Shown: piece after piece, positions 1 through 9,031 of the stretch
How the letters are laid out: each line of letters opens with the position of its first letter
Position numbering within the stretch: the first letter of the stretch is position 1
Assembly (NCBI RefSeq): GCF_010993965.1
Contig: NZ_WIXM01000001.1
Span: forward strand, 248,001 to 312,000
Source: Gracilibacillus sp. YIM 98692
Lineage (GTDB): Bacteria; Bacillota; Bacilli; Bacillales; Amphibacillaceae
Reading direction: 5' to 3'
Length of the DNA stretch: 64,000 bases
Made by a program: the position numbers and the translations under genes
The notes under the pieces: generated by a model
What the model saw: only the letters and a program-made list of their open reading frames with translations
Told to the model about the DNA's origin: nothing
Databases searched by the model: none

Positions 1-36
1 TAAAAAACGAGCCATTTCATTAATTATCCATTACAA

Positions 37-1653
37 CTAGCTATCTGCCCATCGGTCATATGCAACTTGGTGAATTTGAATATATTTCTTAATATTCATG
101 TTCTCAATGGTTTGAATATATTCATCCCAATTCGAGAGCGGTTCCACTCCAGTAATAAACTTAGCTTCCATTTGTTCAACATAGGATTCTAAATCTACTT
201 CAATTGTATTGATTGTATCTTGCTCTTCATCTGTTAAATAGACTAAAGGAAATGCTGTTTCTGCATATGGATCTACTTTTTCTTGGGTTTCTTCTTCAAT
301 AAATAAATCAAAATCTGATCTTGGTGCATCCTCAACTAAGTCAACTAGCATAGGTGCAGTAATGCCATATGCTGGTGTTAAGGTTCCACGATAGTCTTCA
401 GAACTATCATACTCTTCCGGAACTTCCAAGAACTCTCTTTGTCCATCTTCTCCTTCTTCCCATAAGTAACCTTCAGGACCTTGATCAAAGTAATCTCTAC
501 CTTCCTGTGAATACAAATAATCGATCCATCTCATAGAGGCTTCAGGATGTTCATTATTATGAGTGATGGCAAAAGCACCTCTACTTATTCCTGGGTTACC
601 TGGTAACACTATTTCCGGAGATACATCACTCGTTAATGGGTGAAACATTGGATTATTCATTGCTTCATCCTCAGTCTCACCCGTTGTAAAGAAAGAGAAC
701 CAATCTGGAAATAGTCCTAAACGATTTTCTTGTCCTTTTGCTTTCTTTTGCTCATCAGCCTGTGAGAATGTTTCAGGGTCGAGCAATTCTTCCTCATATA
801 ATTTATTCATATATGTTAAGTATTCTTTATAATTATCCGTCATGGGAGCATAACGAACATCACCATTTACTTCCTCAATTCCCCATTCTTTCATACCAAA
901 TGCTGCCAAAAGCCATCTTCTTGTACTATTCATTTGAACATCGATTAATGGTATTTCATCCGCTTTACCATTGCCATTTGGATCTTCTGTTTTAAAACGA
1001 ACTAATAAATCATATAACTCCTCTGTTGTTTTAGGTACCTCTTCTACCCCTAATGCATCTAACCAAGTTCCGTTATACCACATTGGACCAGCAGGCCATG
1101 CCGCAGTAGGATGTTGGTTTATAGCAGGAAGCGCATATATATGCCCATCTGTAGTGGTAATGGACTTTTTAATTTCAGGGTTTTCTTCCATTAGTGCTTT
1201 AAAATTAGGTGCATACTCATCAATTAAATCTTCAAGGGGTAATAAAATGCCTTGTTGTCCATAATCCACTTCCATACCTGGTGTTAAATTGGCAGTTCCA
1301 GCTCCAAAAATAATATCAGCAATGTCACCGCTAGCAAATGCTAAGTTCAATTTTGTTTGAAAATCACTTAATGGAGGTGTATCATATTCAAATTGGATAT
1401 TTGTCTTTTCTGAGTATTCTGTCAGAGTCGGCATATCTTCCCATTCTGCCAATCCCGTCCCAGGTGCCATAAGTGACAATGTAATTTCTTCATCTACGAT
1501 TGGATAACCTTCTTTATTAACTTCTACATCTGAAGATGATGTTTCATTACTTTCCTCCTCTGTATCTTCACCTGATGATTCACTGTCATTACATGCCACA
1601 AGTAACGCAAAACATATGAAGCTAATTAATAAATACCACCATTTTTCACTCAT
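37..1653 (-). CDS. Carbohydrate ABC transporter solute-binding lipoprotein (LplA/YtcQ type)
   Basis: Extracellular sugar- or oligosaccharide-binding component of an ABC importer. The 538 aa protein starts with a hydrophobic signal ending in a lipobox (LLVAC, lipid-modified Cys about residue 21). An acidic, Ser/Glu-rich linker follows, then a large family-1 binding domain. A DPNGNGKADE loop near residue 230 is typical of this long LplA subfamily, perhaps a calcium site. AGAGGGG precedes the ATG. It is the last gene of a minus-strand operon after two permeases. No ATPase is encoded nearby, so a shared MsmX-type ATPase is expected. The substrate cannot be read from sequence; pectin or rhamnogalacturonan oligosaccharides are plausible for the subfamily. 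Confidence 0.9.
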   Translation of the reverse strand: MSEKWWYLLISFICFALLVACNDSESSGEDTEEESNETSSSDVEVNKEGYPIVDEEITLSLMAPGTGLAEWEDMPTLTEYSEKTNIQFEYDTPPLSDFQTKLNLAFASGDIADIIFGAGTANLTPGMEVDYGQQGILLPLEDLIDEYAPNFKALMEENPEIKKSITTTDGHIYALPAINQHPTAAWPAGPMWYNGTWLDALGVEEVPKTTEELYDLLVRFKTEDPNGNGKADEIPLIDVQMNSTRRWLLAAFGMKEWGIEEVNGDVRYAPMTDNYKEYLTYMNKLYEEELLDPETFSQADEQKKAKGQENRLGLFPDWFSFFTTGETEDEAMNNPMFHPLTSDVSPEIVLPGNPGISRGAFAITHNNEHPEASMRWIDYLYSQEGRDYFDQGPEGYLWEEGEDGQREFLEVPEEYDSSEDYRGTLTPAYGITAPMLVDLVEDAPRSDFDLFIEEETQEKVDPYAETAFPLVYLTDEEQDTINTIEVDLESYVEQMEAKFITGVEPLSNWDEYIQTIENMNIKKYIQIHQVAYDRWADS

Positions 1654-1756
1654 TATTTAACCCCTCTCTTTGTAATATTGTTCTCACTTTAATAATAGAT
1701 TGACATACTAGATTGTTTCTATCACCCCCTTCAAATAAACTTAAATACACTATCTC

Positions 1757-2662
1757 TTAGCCTTTTAGTGAACCAATCATAACACCTTTAACAAAATACT
1801 TTTGTAAAAATGGATACACAATGATAACCGGTAATGATGAAACAATCATAACACCATATTTAATAATAGCTGCTAGTTGTTGGTTGCTATGAATGAGTTG
1901 CGCTGTCTCTCCAGTCATATTGGTGCTGTTAGAAGACATATCTTGTAAGACAAGTATCTCTCTTAAAACTAACTGTAATGGAAATAAATCTCGATCGGAT
2001 ATATAGATTAAGGCATTGAAATAACTATTCCAATGGCCTACACCATAGAATAGTGCCATTACAGCAATAATCGGTGCGGACAGAGGCAAGATAATTTTAA
2101 AAAATAATTTAAAGTTAGAAGCTCCATCAATTGTTGCCGCTTCTTCCAATCCTTTAGGAATCGTAGATTGGAAAAACACCCTAGCGATAATAATATTCCA
2201 GACTGCCGCAGCATTAGGTAAAACCATAGCCCAAATTGTATCAATTAATCCTAAATCTCTTACAACTAGATAAGTAGGGATTAAACCGCCAGTAAAAAAC
2301 ATCGTCAACACAAACATAGCGGTAAAAAAGCCTCTTCCATGAAAGTCTTTTCTTGATAAGGCATAGGCTGCTGGGATCGTCACTAACAAATTGATAAATG
2401 TACCTAACCCAGTATATACAACAGTCATTAAGTAGCCCTTCCATATGGAATCATTTCCGAAAATTAATCGATATCCTTCAAAAGTAATATCTTTAGGAAG
2501 AAGCCACATTTCCCCAGAATTTACATAAGTAGGATTGCTTATGGAAGCACTAATAATATAAATGAGTGGGTAAAGCACGACTAACAGTGCAATTGTTAGA
2601 CAAAAGTATACAACAAACTTAAATACCTTATCCGTTTTTGTTTCATACAAAGTGGAATCCAT
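1757..2662 (-). CDS. Carbohydrate ABC transporter permease (LplC/YtcP type)
   Basis: Inner-membrane permease, 301 aa, with about six hydrophobic segments. The MalG-type EAA loop (EEAATIDGAS, from about residue 173) contacts the ATPase. GGGAGG lies about 11 bases before the ATG. It sits between the second permease and the binding protein, in the usual lplB-lplC-lplA order. It should form a heterodimeric channel with the neighbouring permease. Assignment to the family is secure; the sugar is not known. Confidence 0.92.
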   Translation of the reverse strand: MDSTLYETKTDKVFKFVVYFCLTIALLVVLYPLIYIISASISNPTYVNSGEMWLLPKDITFEGYRLIFGNDSIWKGYLMTVVYTGLGTFINLLVTIPAAYALSRKDFHGRGFFTAMFVLTMFFTGGLIPTYLVVRDLGLIDTIWAMVLPNAAAVWNIIIARVFFQSTIPKGLEEAATIDGASNFKLFFKIILPLSAPIIAVMALFYGVGHWNSYFNALIYISDRDLFPLQLVLREILVLQDMSSNSTNMTGETAQLIHSNQQLAAIIKYGVMIVSSLPVIIVYPFLQKYFVKGVMIGSLKG

Positions 2663-2680
2663 TTTTTTAGATAACCTCCC

Positions 2681-3646
2681 TTACCACAAGCTTGTTTCAC
2701 TTGTTTTTCTAGCAAGCTGATTAACAGCTATTAATAACATCGCATTGATAACAGCATTAAATAATCCAACTGCTGCTGCAAAACTATATTGTGCTTCTAG
2801 TAGACCTGCTTGGTAAACAAATGTAGCAATGACATTTGATGACTCTAAGTTTAATGGATTTTGTAATAGTAGAATCTTCTCAAAGCCAAGTGCCATAATA
2901 TTACCTAAATTCATAATTAATAAAATAACCATAGTTGGCACTAATGTGGGAATGTTAATATATAAAATTCTTTGAAATCTTGTTGCTCCATCAACGATTG
3001 CTGCTTCATGCTGTTGAGGATCTACACCGGATAGTGCAGCAAGATAAATAATCGTTCCCCAACCTGTACTTTGCCAAACGCCAGAAAGAACATAAACGGT
3101 CTTAAACCATTTTGGATCTGTCATAAAGCTAATAGGCTCAAATCCTAGGAATTGAATCAAGTGATTGATAATACCTGTTGTAGGAGATAAAAAGGCAATA
3201 ATCATACCTGAGATTACTACAACTGATATAAAATGAGGTGCATATGTAACGGTTTGTACAGTCCTTTTATATAACCCATCTTTTGCTTCATTTAATAATA
3301 AAGCCAAAATAATGGGTAACGGAAAGCCAACAATTAATTCATAAATGCTAATTCCTAATGTATTTTTTAATAGATCCCAAAAATAATAGGAATTAAAAAA
3401 TCTTTCAAAATGCTTAAAACCTACCCATTCACTTCCTAAAAAACCCATAGAAGGAATGTAATCTTTAAAGGCAATTTGAATTCCATACATTGGTACATAA
3501 TGAAATATAATAAAGTACAACAATGCTGGTAAAATAAAGATATACAATTGCCAGTTTTGAAGAATTTTCTTATTTTTTTTCTTCTTTAATCTAATGGGAG
3601 AATCATTTTCTTTTTGTTTACTTGTTACAGTTGATTCAAAACTCAT
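2681..3646 (-). CDS. Carbohydrate ABC transporter permease (LplB/YteP type)
   Basis: First gene of the importer operon and partner of the downstream LplC-type permease. The start is set at the ATG preceded by AAAGGAGG, giving 321 aa; a longer reading frame of 17 extra residues has no such site. A Lys-rich cytoplasmic N-terminus is followed by about six membrane segments. The EAA loop (HEAAIVDGATRFQ) lies near residue 210. The N-terminal segment with PMYGIQIAFKDY is characteristic of LplB/YteP permeases. A cre-like site about 60 bp upstream suggests carbon catabolite repression. Confidence 0.92.
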   Translation of the reverse strand: MSFESTVTSKQKENDSPIRLKKKKNKKILQNWQLYIFILPALLYFIIFHYVPMYGIQIAFKDYIPSMGFLGSEWVGFKHFERFFNSYYFWDLLKNTLGISIYELIVGFPLPIILALLLNEAKDGLYKRTVQTVTYAPHFISVVVISGMIIAFLSPTTGIINHLIQFLGFEPISFMTDPKWFKTVYVLSGVWQSTGWGTIIYLAALSGVDPQQHEAAIVDGATRFQRILYINIPTLVPTMVILLIMNLGNIMALGFEKILLLQNPLNLESSNVIATFVYQAGLLEAQYSFAAAVGLFNAVINAMLLIAVNQLARKTSETSLW

Positions 3647-3707
3647 GTTAGTTTTACCTCCTTTTCTTTGAGCAGTTTTTGTAACTGTTCTTACCATAAC
3701 CTCAAAA

Positions 3708-3721
3708 AGAAAGCGTTATCA
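3708..3721 (-). promoter_or_regulatory. Putative cre (CcpA) site upstream of the sugar ABC operon
   Basis: On the minus strand the 14 bases read TGATAACGCTTTCT. This matches the Bacillus cre consensus TGWAANCGNTNWCA at all but the last position. It lies 62 bp upstream of the first permease start, where a roadblock or promoter operator would be expected. CcpA binding is inferred. Confidence 0.55.
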
Positions 3722-3885
3722 ATATGTGATTTCTATTTCCTCTTGTCACTTTTGTTCAATTGATACACCAAAGGCTGAGTTTTCAAGGTTTTAAAGTACA
3801 AGGAATATGTAAAACTCTATTGATATGTCATTCTTGATAATCGCGTTTTGACAACGGATATTAACTATTTTTTTATGTTTTAGAC

Positions 3886-3929
3886 ATAAAAAAAATAGAC
3901 TCCTCATTGTTCTAATGATGAAGTCTATT
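3886..3929 (-). terminator. Rho-independent terminator of the AraC-type regulator gene
   Basis: On the minus strand a stem of AATAGACTTCATCAT against AATGAGGAGTCTATT is followed by a run of eight T. It starts about 20 bp after the regulator stop and separates it from the downstream ABC operon. Confidence 0.8.
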
Positions 3930-3948
3930 AGTTATAATCCTTCTAAAA

Positions 3949-6201
3949 TTATCCCCTAACAGTCTGTGAATAAAACTGGCGATATTTCCCTGGAGTCATA
4001 CCCATTTCATTTTTGAACTTTCGAGTAAAATTTGCCACATCTTTATAGCCAACATCTAATACAACAGCTTTTATTGGCTTTTCTGTTTCTATTAGTTGCC
4101 GCTTTACTTCTGTCATTCGTAAATATTGTACATATTGTTTGAAAGTATAACCTGTCTGTTCTTTGATAAACCGACTAACATATGAAGCAGATAATTTAAA
4201 AGTAATGGCTATTTGCTCTAATGATAAATCATAAAGGTAGCAATTCTTATGAAGATAATCAATGATATCATGCTTTAGTTGATCATTATGACTCTTTTTA
4301 TTCTTATTCACTTCTTTGCATGAGTAAATAACTAGCTCATTCAATTCCTCATACAACTGCCCTATTGTTTGAAATTCAAATACTTGTTCTAATTTTTGTT
4401 TTGGAGGATTTACACCAATTTCAATGATTGTTTTGATAACGGTATTCATAATATCAAAGCAAATAGCTTTTAAAAAAGAAAGGGATAGTTCGCTAGATTG
4501 TAAATAATTAAATATGGATGTTAAAGTTTCTTTGGCAACTTGACTATCCCCTTGCTTAATACTTTGTGTTATTTTAAGTAAATCATCTTTAGGATAACCA
4601 ACATCTGATCCTTTATCTTCTTCTATATCTTCGAAATGAATACAACTACCTTGATTGTAAAAATACCTATGCTCTAATGCTGCTAAAGCCTCGATATATG
4701 ATCTGTTAATCATAGTAGTCTTGTCATAAAGCGTACCAATTCCTATTATAGGTTTCATAACAAGTATATTTTTCATATCTTGTTTTAATTGTTTGACAAA
4801 TGCATTACGTTTGTTTTGAGCTGCTGAAAGATCCCCATTGATTTTAACAACTAAAGCAATTGCGTCCATATATAATAAATCAATACCATAAGCTGTTACA
4901 TCTTGTAACGTTACATCATTAAAAAGTTCATAAATGGTTTCTCGTTCTGTTATTTTTTCTTTGGATAACGGATGCTTCTCTAATGAAATGATCATCGAGC
5001 AATAATAATTACCTTGAAGATTAAGGTGTAATGTTTCATTGTAATTATTAATCTCTTTCTCACTACTAAAATCGCCTTTTAGTATTTTAGTTAAAAACTG
5101 ATCTTTTGCAAACGATTGATGTTTGAATACTGTTTCACTTAGCATTTCATGGTCTTCAAAAACAGATGTGACCGTTCTCTTTATCGTATCTAACTCGTTA
5201 ATACCTTTTAAATCTAAATTTCTATTGTGACTTACAGAGTCAAATAAGGATCTAATTGGTTGATACTGTCTTCTTGCAAGAAAGATGGCTAAAATACTAC
5301 CTATGACAAACAGACTAATACATAATAATATAATTAGCATTCTAGTATTGGATAAGGGTTCAAGAAATTGTTCTGTTTCCATCATAATGATAAATTGCCA
5401 TCCAGTTATAGATGATTCTACAATAGCAAGTGAGTACTCTTCTCCATTTAATTCTACTGTATTTATTTCTCCAAAATTATTATTATCAATATCTATAGAA
5501 GAGACATCAATATTTTTATCTTCTACAGTTGAAGCAAGTATCTGGTTATCATTAGAAATTATGTATGCATTACCCTTAAATTCATTCATTGTGTTAGCTA
5601 TTAATTCATTAATGGTACGTTCTTTGATCAAGTATACAACTGATCCGTAGCTGTTATTATTATCTAATGTCAGTGGAAAAAAATATGTAATAAAATCCTG
5701 ATTTGCTTCTCCGGTATTAGATAATTGTTTAATACCAGTATTAAATGGAATATTAGTATGCAAGTTATCTATTAACTGTTTATTATTCCAGTTATGAAAA
5801 TGATATTTATCAATTAAAGAGGAAGCTGAATAGGATCCATCTGAAGAGTAAATTCGATTATTTCCATGGTAATAAATAAAAATTTCTTCAATAATGGAAC
5901 TATTCGCTTTATACTTCCTTAACTCAGCGATAGCTTCTGAACCGTAATACTCATGGCTAACCATATATGGCGTTAACCTAGGATCATATGCTATTCGATT
6001 CGCGATGGTTTCTAATTCACTTACCCTTTCATTTGTGATTGTTGCCACTTGCTCTAATTTACTTATGTTAGATTGCTCTATCTCTTCCTTTAAATTGGAA
6101 ACAGAATTCAAGTAAATGATAGAGCTCATGATAATAAAAGGGACCAAAAATACAAGTAAATAGGAAGCAATATATTTTACTAACAGCTTAGATCTAATCA
6201 T
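3949..6201 (-). CDS. Membrane-bound AraC-family sensor-regulator (YesS-like)
   Basis: A 750 aa one-protein sensor and transcription factor. One membrane segment lies at about residues 8-30 and a second at about 288-309. Between them is an extracellular sensor of roughly 250 residues, Cache-like by layout. After a cytoplasmic linker, the last 100 residues form a double helix-turn-helix AraC domain (segments LSLEQIAITFKLSASYVSRF and VVLDVGYKDVANFTRKFK). TGGAGGGG precedes the ATG. Proteins of this design regulate adjacent lplABC-type importers, so activation of the downstream ABC operon in response to a sugar is the likely role. The inducer is unknown. Confidence 0.88.
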   Translation of the reverse strand: MIRSKLLVKYIASYLLVFLVPFIIMSSIIYLNSVSNLKEEIEQSNISKLEQVATITNERVSELETIANRIAYDPRLTPYMVSHEYYGSEAIAELRKYKANSSIIEEIFIYYHGNNRIYSSDGSYSASSLIDKYHFHNWNNKQLIDNLHTNIPFNTGIKQLSNTGEANQDFITYFFPLTLDNNNSYGSVVYLIKERTINELIANTMNEFKGNAYIISNDNQILASTVEDKNIDVSSIDIDNNNFGEINTVELNGEEYSLAIVESSITGWQFIIMMETEQFLEPLSNTRMLIILLCISLFVIGSILAIFLARRQYQPIRSLFDSVSHNRNLDLKGINELDTIKRTVTSVFEDHEMLSETVFKHQSFAKDQFLTKILKGDFSSEKEINNYNETLHLNLQGNYYCSMIISLEKHPLSKEKITERETIYELFNDVTLQDVTAYGIDLLYMDAIALVVKINGDLSAAQNKRNAFVKQLKQDMKNILVMKPIIGIGTLYDKTTMINRSYIEALAALEHRYFYNQGSCIHFEDIEEDKGSDVGYPKDDLLKITQSIKQGDSQVAKETLTSIFNYLQSSELSLSFLKAICFDIMNTVIKTIIEIGVNPPKQKLEQVFEFQTIGQLYEELNELVIYSCKEVNKNKKSHNDQLKHDIIDYLHKNCYLYDLSLEQIAITFKLSASYVSRFIKEQTGYTFKQYVQYLRMTEVKRQLIETEKPIKAVVLDVGYKDVANFTRKFKNEMGMTPGKYRQFYSQTVRG

Positions 6202-6244
6202 AATAGTACAGCCCCTCCAAAAAACACAACAAGTAAATGGTAAT

Positions 6245-6892
6245 TTACGATAAAGTAGTGCTTTTCATTTGTAATTGTTCTCTCTTTTGCTCCACTAACA
6301 TACAAGCACGATAGGAAAACCAAACAATTGGGTAGAAGGTTAAAGAAACTCCCATAAATGCTGTGAAAACTGGAAAGAAATTAAACAAATAGTACAACGG
6401 TAATAATGATAATACCATTGCTATAGATTCGAGCGGCCTTGCTAATCCAATCAGTAATGATTGTTTAAAGTATTGCAGAAACTTCAGTTCGTAGCGAACA
6501 AAGATGGTATAAAAGTGAAATAGGCTGATGAAAAACAATACGATTAACACCATAAGAAAACTATGAAAATAAAACGATTGTATAAATTGTTTAGAAATAA
6601 AATAATCCGCATAAAGAAATAATCCTATAGTTGTCCATATTAGGCCAAAAGCATTTGCTTTAAAAAATATGGATTTATAAAAGTTCCAATATTGCTTTAA
6701 AATAGGTATATCAAATCCTTCAGAAAACCATTTATGTATGATGTATACCATTGCTATGGTAGCTGGAATCATTCCCAAAATACCTAACCCTAACAAAGTA
6801 AAGGCAACCCACAAAATTTGAAGATACATCAATTTAGCTAGCCAATTTCCAAAGTTATAAAAAAGTCTTAAAAAACCATTTAGATAAGGCAC
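6245..6892 (-). CDS. YesL-like (DUF624) membrane protein
   Basis: A 215 aa polytopic protein with about five hydrophobic segments and an N-terminus (FNFGNW-like, here YNFGNWLAKLMYLQ) typical of the YesL/DUF624 family. Members usually sit next to an AraC sensor and an LplABC importer, as here. Their function is unknown, though a role in sugar uptake or sensing is often supposed. GGGGGG precedes the ATG. The gene lies 43 bp upstream of the regulator on the same strand and is probably co-transcribed with it. Confidence 0.75.
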   Translation of the reverse strand: MPYLNGFLRLFYNFGNWLAKLMYLQILWVAFTLLGLGILGMIPATIAMVYIIHKWFSEGFDIPILKQYWNFYKSIFFKANAFGLIWTTIGLFLYADYFISKQFIQSFYFHSFLMVLIVLFFISLFHFYTIFVRYELKFLQYFKQSLLIGLARPLESIAMVLSLLPLYYLFNFFPVFTAFMGVSLTFYPIVWFSYRACMLVEQKREQLQMKSTTLS

Positions 6893-6904
6893 ATTTTTCC
6901 CCCC

Positions 6905-6930
6905 ATAAAATTATATCTATATAATTTTAT
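6905..6930. promoter_or_regulatory. AT-rich perfect inverted repeat before the YesL-like gene
   Basis: ATAAAATTATAT and ATATAATTTTAT form perfect 12-bp arms around a two-base centre, directly before the ribosome binding site of the YesL-like gene. It could be an operator over the promoter or transcript start of the YesL-AraC unit. No regulator is assigned. Confidence 0.45.
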
Positions 6931-7261
6931 AATACAACAAAAAAACCACAAAAGAAAGCCCTTACATAATTGTGTTTCTATTCCAACACTTGTCTTTGTA
7001 AGAAAGTAAAACAAACATTCACGCACATCACTTAATAATATTCAATACCGTAACAGAGCATTTCACGTAATATGATAATGAGTTCATTCTCTCCCCTTTT
7101 CATATACAAAAATCTCAGTTAACAATAGAAGTTACAGTAAATCTTCCAGCATATTTTTGTGAACCACGCCCAGAGGTGGTGTCTTCGTGTTCGCCATTAT
7201 TTCTAATAGAAATACTCTTGCTAGTTGAAAAAAGAACTTTAAAGTTAATGCTATTAATCTC
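6931..7261. other. Intergenic region, nothing recognised
   Basis: About 330 bp of AT-rich DNA between the YesL-like gene and the end of the stalk-domain gene. I see no reading frame with a ribosome binding site and no convincing hairpin with a T tract. Confidence 0.4.
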
Positions 7262-8044
7262 CTAACTATCAATATGATATATACCAAATGAAACTACCAT
7301 ATTATTTTCAAATTCAAACCAAAGATTGGCTTTATAATCTCCATAACTCCATCTATCGTTACTACTATTTTCACTATATGGTTCTCCATATTTAGCTCTT
7401 ACTTGTTCTTTTGTAGAAGAAATGGTAATGCCCCGATTTGTTTCAAGTACTGGTTCATTTACGGTTATATTTCGCCCCGTTATCACTTCTACACCTTTAT
7501 ATTTTGCTTCAGTTTCTTCTATTCCAGTTACCTCATTTTCATAAGTCTTTTTAGTTAATGGTTGGCCTAAAACCGTATTGATCTCACTTAAAGGGCTGTT
7601 TGAATGGATTACTTGTTGATTTATCGGGCGGAATCCCTCACTGATTACCGATGTATTCCCTATTTTAATCCATCTGGTTTCTTCCGCTTGACCTTCTTGT
7701 TTTACCGATTTTCCAAATCCTGTGTTGACAAAACTTAGAGGTACATAAATGTTATCTAAGTATTTTATTGGTTGTTCCTTGTCTTCAAACTTCTTTAACA
7801 CACCATCCACAACAAAGTTACCCTCAAAATCACTTGGTACTTCACTTTTTAGACTGTTATTTTCATCGGTTAGTTCTTCCAGGACTTTCTTGAGTTCTTG
7901 GTTTTCTTTTTTAAGATCATCCATTTGAACCATTTGCTCTTCATAATTTTGATTGTCACTTGCACGGTTTTGTGCTTGATAAATGACCAATATGAATAAA
8001 ATAATAATTATTCCCCATAAAATGACCTTTTGTCTAATATCCAA
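7262..8044 (-). CDS. Membrane-anchored coiled-coil and stalk-domain protein
   Basis: A 260 aa protein of unknown function. A signal-anchor lies at about residues 9-23. It is followed by a coiled coil (about 30-68, rich in Glu, Lys, Leu and Asn) and a segment resembling the copper amine oxidase N-terminal-like stalk domain (FVVDGVLKKF through YVPLSFVNTGFG). The C-terminus is a repeat-like beta domain. The only in-frame start is TTG, with GAGGGGG ending one base before it, so the true start is uncertain. It is probably extracytoplasmic and wall-associated. Confidence 0.6.
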   Translation of the reverse strand: MDIRQKVILWGIIIILFILVIYQAQNRASDNQNYEEQMVQMDDLKKENQELKKVLEELTDENNSLKSEVPSDFEGNFVVDGVLKKFEDKEQPIKYLDNIYVPLSFVNTGFGKSVKQEGQAEETRWIKIGNTSVISEGFRPINQQVIHSNSPLSEINTVLGQPLTKKTYENEVTGIEETEAKYKGVEVITGRNITVNEPVLETNRGITISSTKEQVRAKYGEPYSENSSNDRWSYGDYKANLWFEFENNMVVSFGIYHIDS

Positions 8045-8106
8045 TCCCCCTCATAACTTCTTCTATTCTTCTGCCCATTGTAAATATATATTCTCCTCAA
8101 AACTAT

Positions 8107-8126
8107 ATTAACATATTATTCCAAAA
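8107..8126. repeat. 20-base exact repeat, copy 1 (also at 33117-33136)
   Basis: ATTAACATATTATTCCAAAA occurs exactly twice in what I read. Each copy lies about 60-100 bp upstream of a minus-strand gene (this one before the stalk-domain gene). It may be a shared promoter element or short mobile relic. Confidence 0.5.
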
Positions 8127-8145
8127 GCCGTTCTAGTTTTTGGAT

Positions 8146-8174
8146 AAAAAAAGACGATCCATCTAGGTCGCCTT
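8146..8174 (-). terminator. Rho-independent terminator of the GH16-like gene (recurrent type)
   Basis: On the minus strand, GGCGACC pairs imperfectly with GGATCGTC and is followed by seven T, about 35 bp after the GH16-like stop. Near-identical terminators recur at 12802, 14183, 14951 and 15441. Confidence 0.7.
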
Positions 8175-8206
8175 AAAAATAATATTCATTTACTCAGCTT
8201 CAATAC

Positions 8207-8854
8207 TTACTTTATAAAATGAAAATCCTTAATAATCACTTCATGATTTTGTCGTGGAGATTCACCACGAAATAACCACAGGTTCATCTGAGTTGTTTCA
8301 TTGCCTGGCTGGGGTACGAAATCACCTTCAAAAGTCCACTCGTGAAAAGGTTTTTTTGTTGAATCATGTCCATGCCACGTTTTAAAGTGAAGAAAACCCG
8401 GTTGCCAGGTATATTCATACATCATATAAGAGCCGGTCTGTGTAGTATTAAATCTCGATTTATAGCCCCCATTAGGGTTAGATGGACGAATCACATACTG
8501 ACTATTCTGATTATCGGGATCGCCCCACTTTCCAATTTCAATATCAATTTCACGGTAATCTGCATCGATAGCAAACTGATCATATGTGTATAGTCCGAGT
8601 ATTAGTTGTTCATCCATTCGAGAAGGAAATCCCTCTACTTTCCAGCGGTACGTGCCATAACCTAGTGAATCGGTTAATTTCACCTGAGCACATTCCCAAC
8701 AGGCATATAGTGGATTCCATCTCACGGCAAGATGTAGTTTTCCGCTATCATCTAACCAAACATTCTCTTTACTCCAATAGTTCGGACCTGGCCCTTTTGC
8801 TAAATACCCCTCATCCCTTACACTCCATTCTCTATTTGCAAATAATATAGCCAC
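8207..8854 (-). CDS. Glycoside hydrolase family 16-like protein
   Basis: A 215 aa beta-sandwich-type protein carrying REIDIEIGKWGD near residue 100. This is the GH16 catalytic signature ExDxE, with both glutamates present. There is no signal peptide, and the protein is shorter than secreted beta-glucanases, so a cytoplasmic location or non-classical export is possible. The start is GTG, six bases after AGGAGG; the overlapping ATG is out of frame. It appears to be a single-gene unit ended by its own terminator. It could act on beta-glucan or a related glycan, or bind one without cleaving; the sequence does not settle this. Confidence 0.72.
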   Translation of the reverse strand: MAILFANREWSVRDEGYLAKGPGPNYWSKENVWLDDSGKLHLAVRWNPLYACWECAQVKLTDSLGYGTYRWKVEGFPSRMDEQLILGLYTYDQFAIDADYREIDIEIGKWGDPDNQNSQYVIRPSNPNGGYKSRFNTTQTGSYMMYEYTWQPGFLHFKTWHGHDSTKKPFHEWTFEGDFVPQPGNETTQMNLWLFRGESPRQNHEVIIKDFHFIK

Positions 8855-9031
8855 ATTTTACCTCCTCAAAAAATACTTTGCACACATACACTGTATTCTC
8901 AAAGTATAATTTAGGTTTCCAAACCGAATTGAACAATTAGCATTAGCAAATTTAAAAAAGTAATTATTTTCATCTATTTTTCTAGTTAAAATCGATTCAA
9001 ACTAAGGTAAACTTTCTACCGAACAAAACAA

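Noticed and set aside
3831-3860. TTGATAATCGCGTTTTGACA as a second cre site near the ABC operon.
   Set aside because: Too many departures from the cre consensus compared with the site at 3708.
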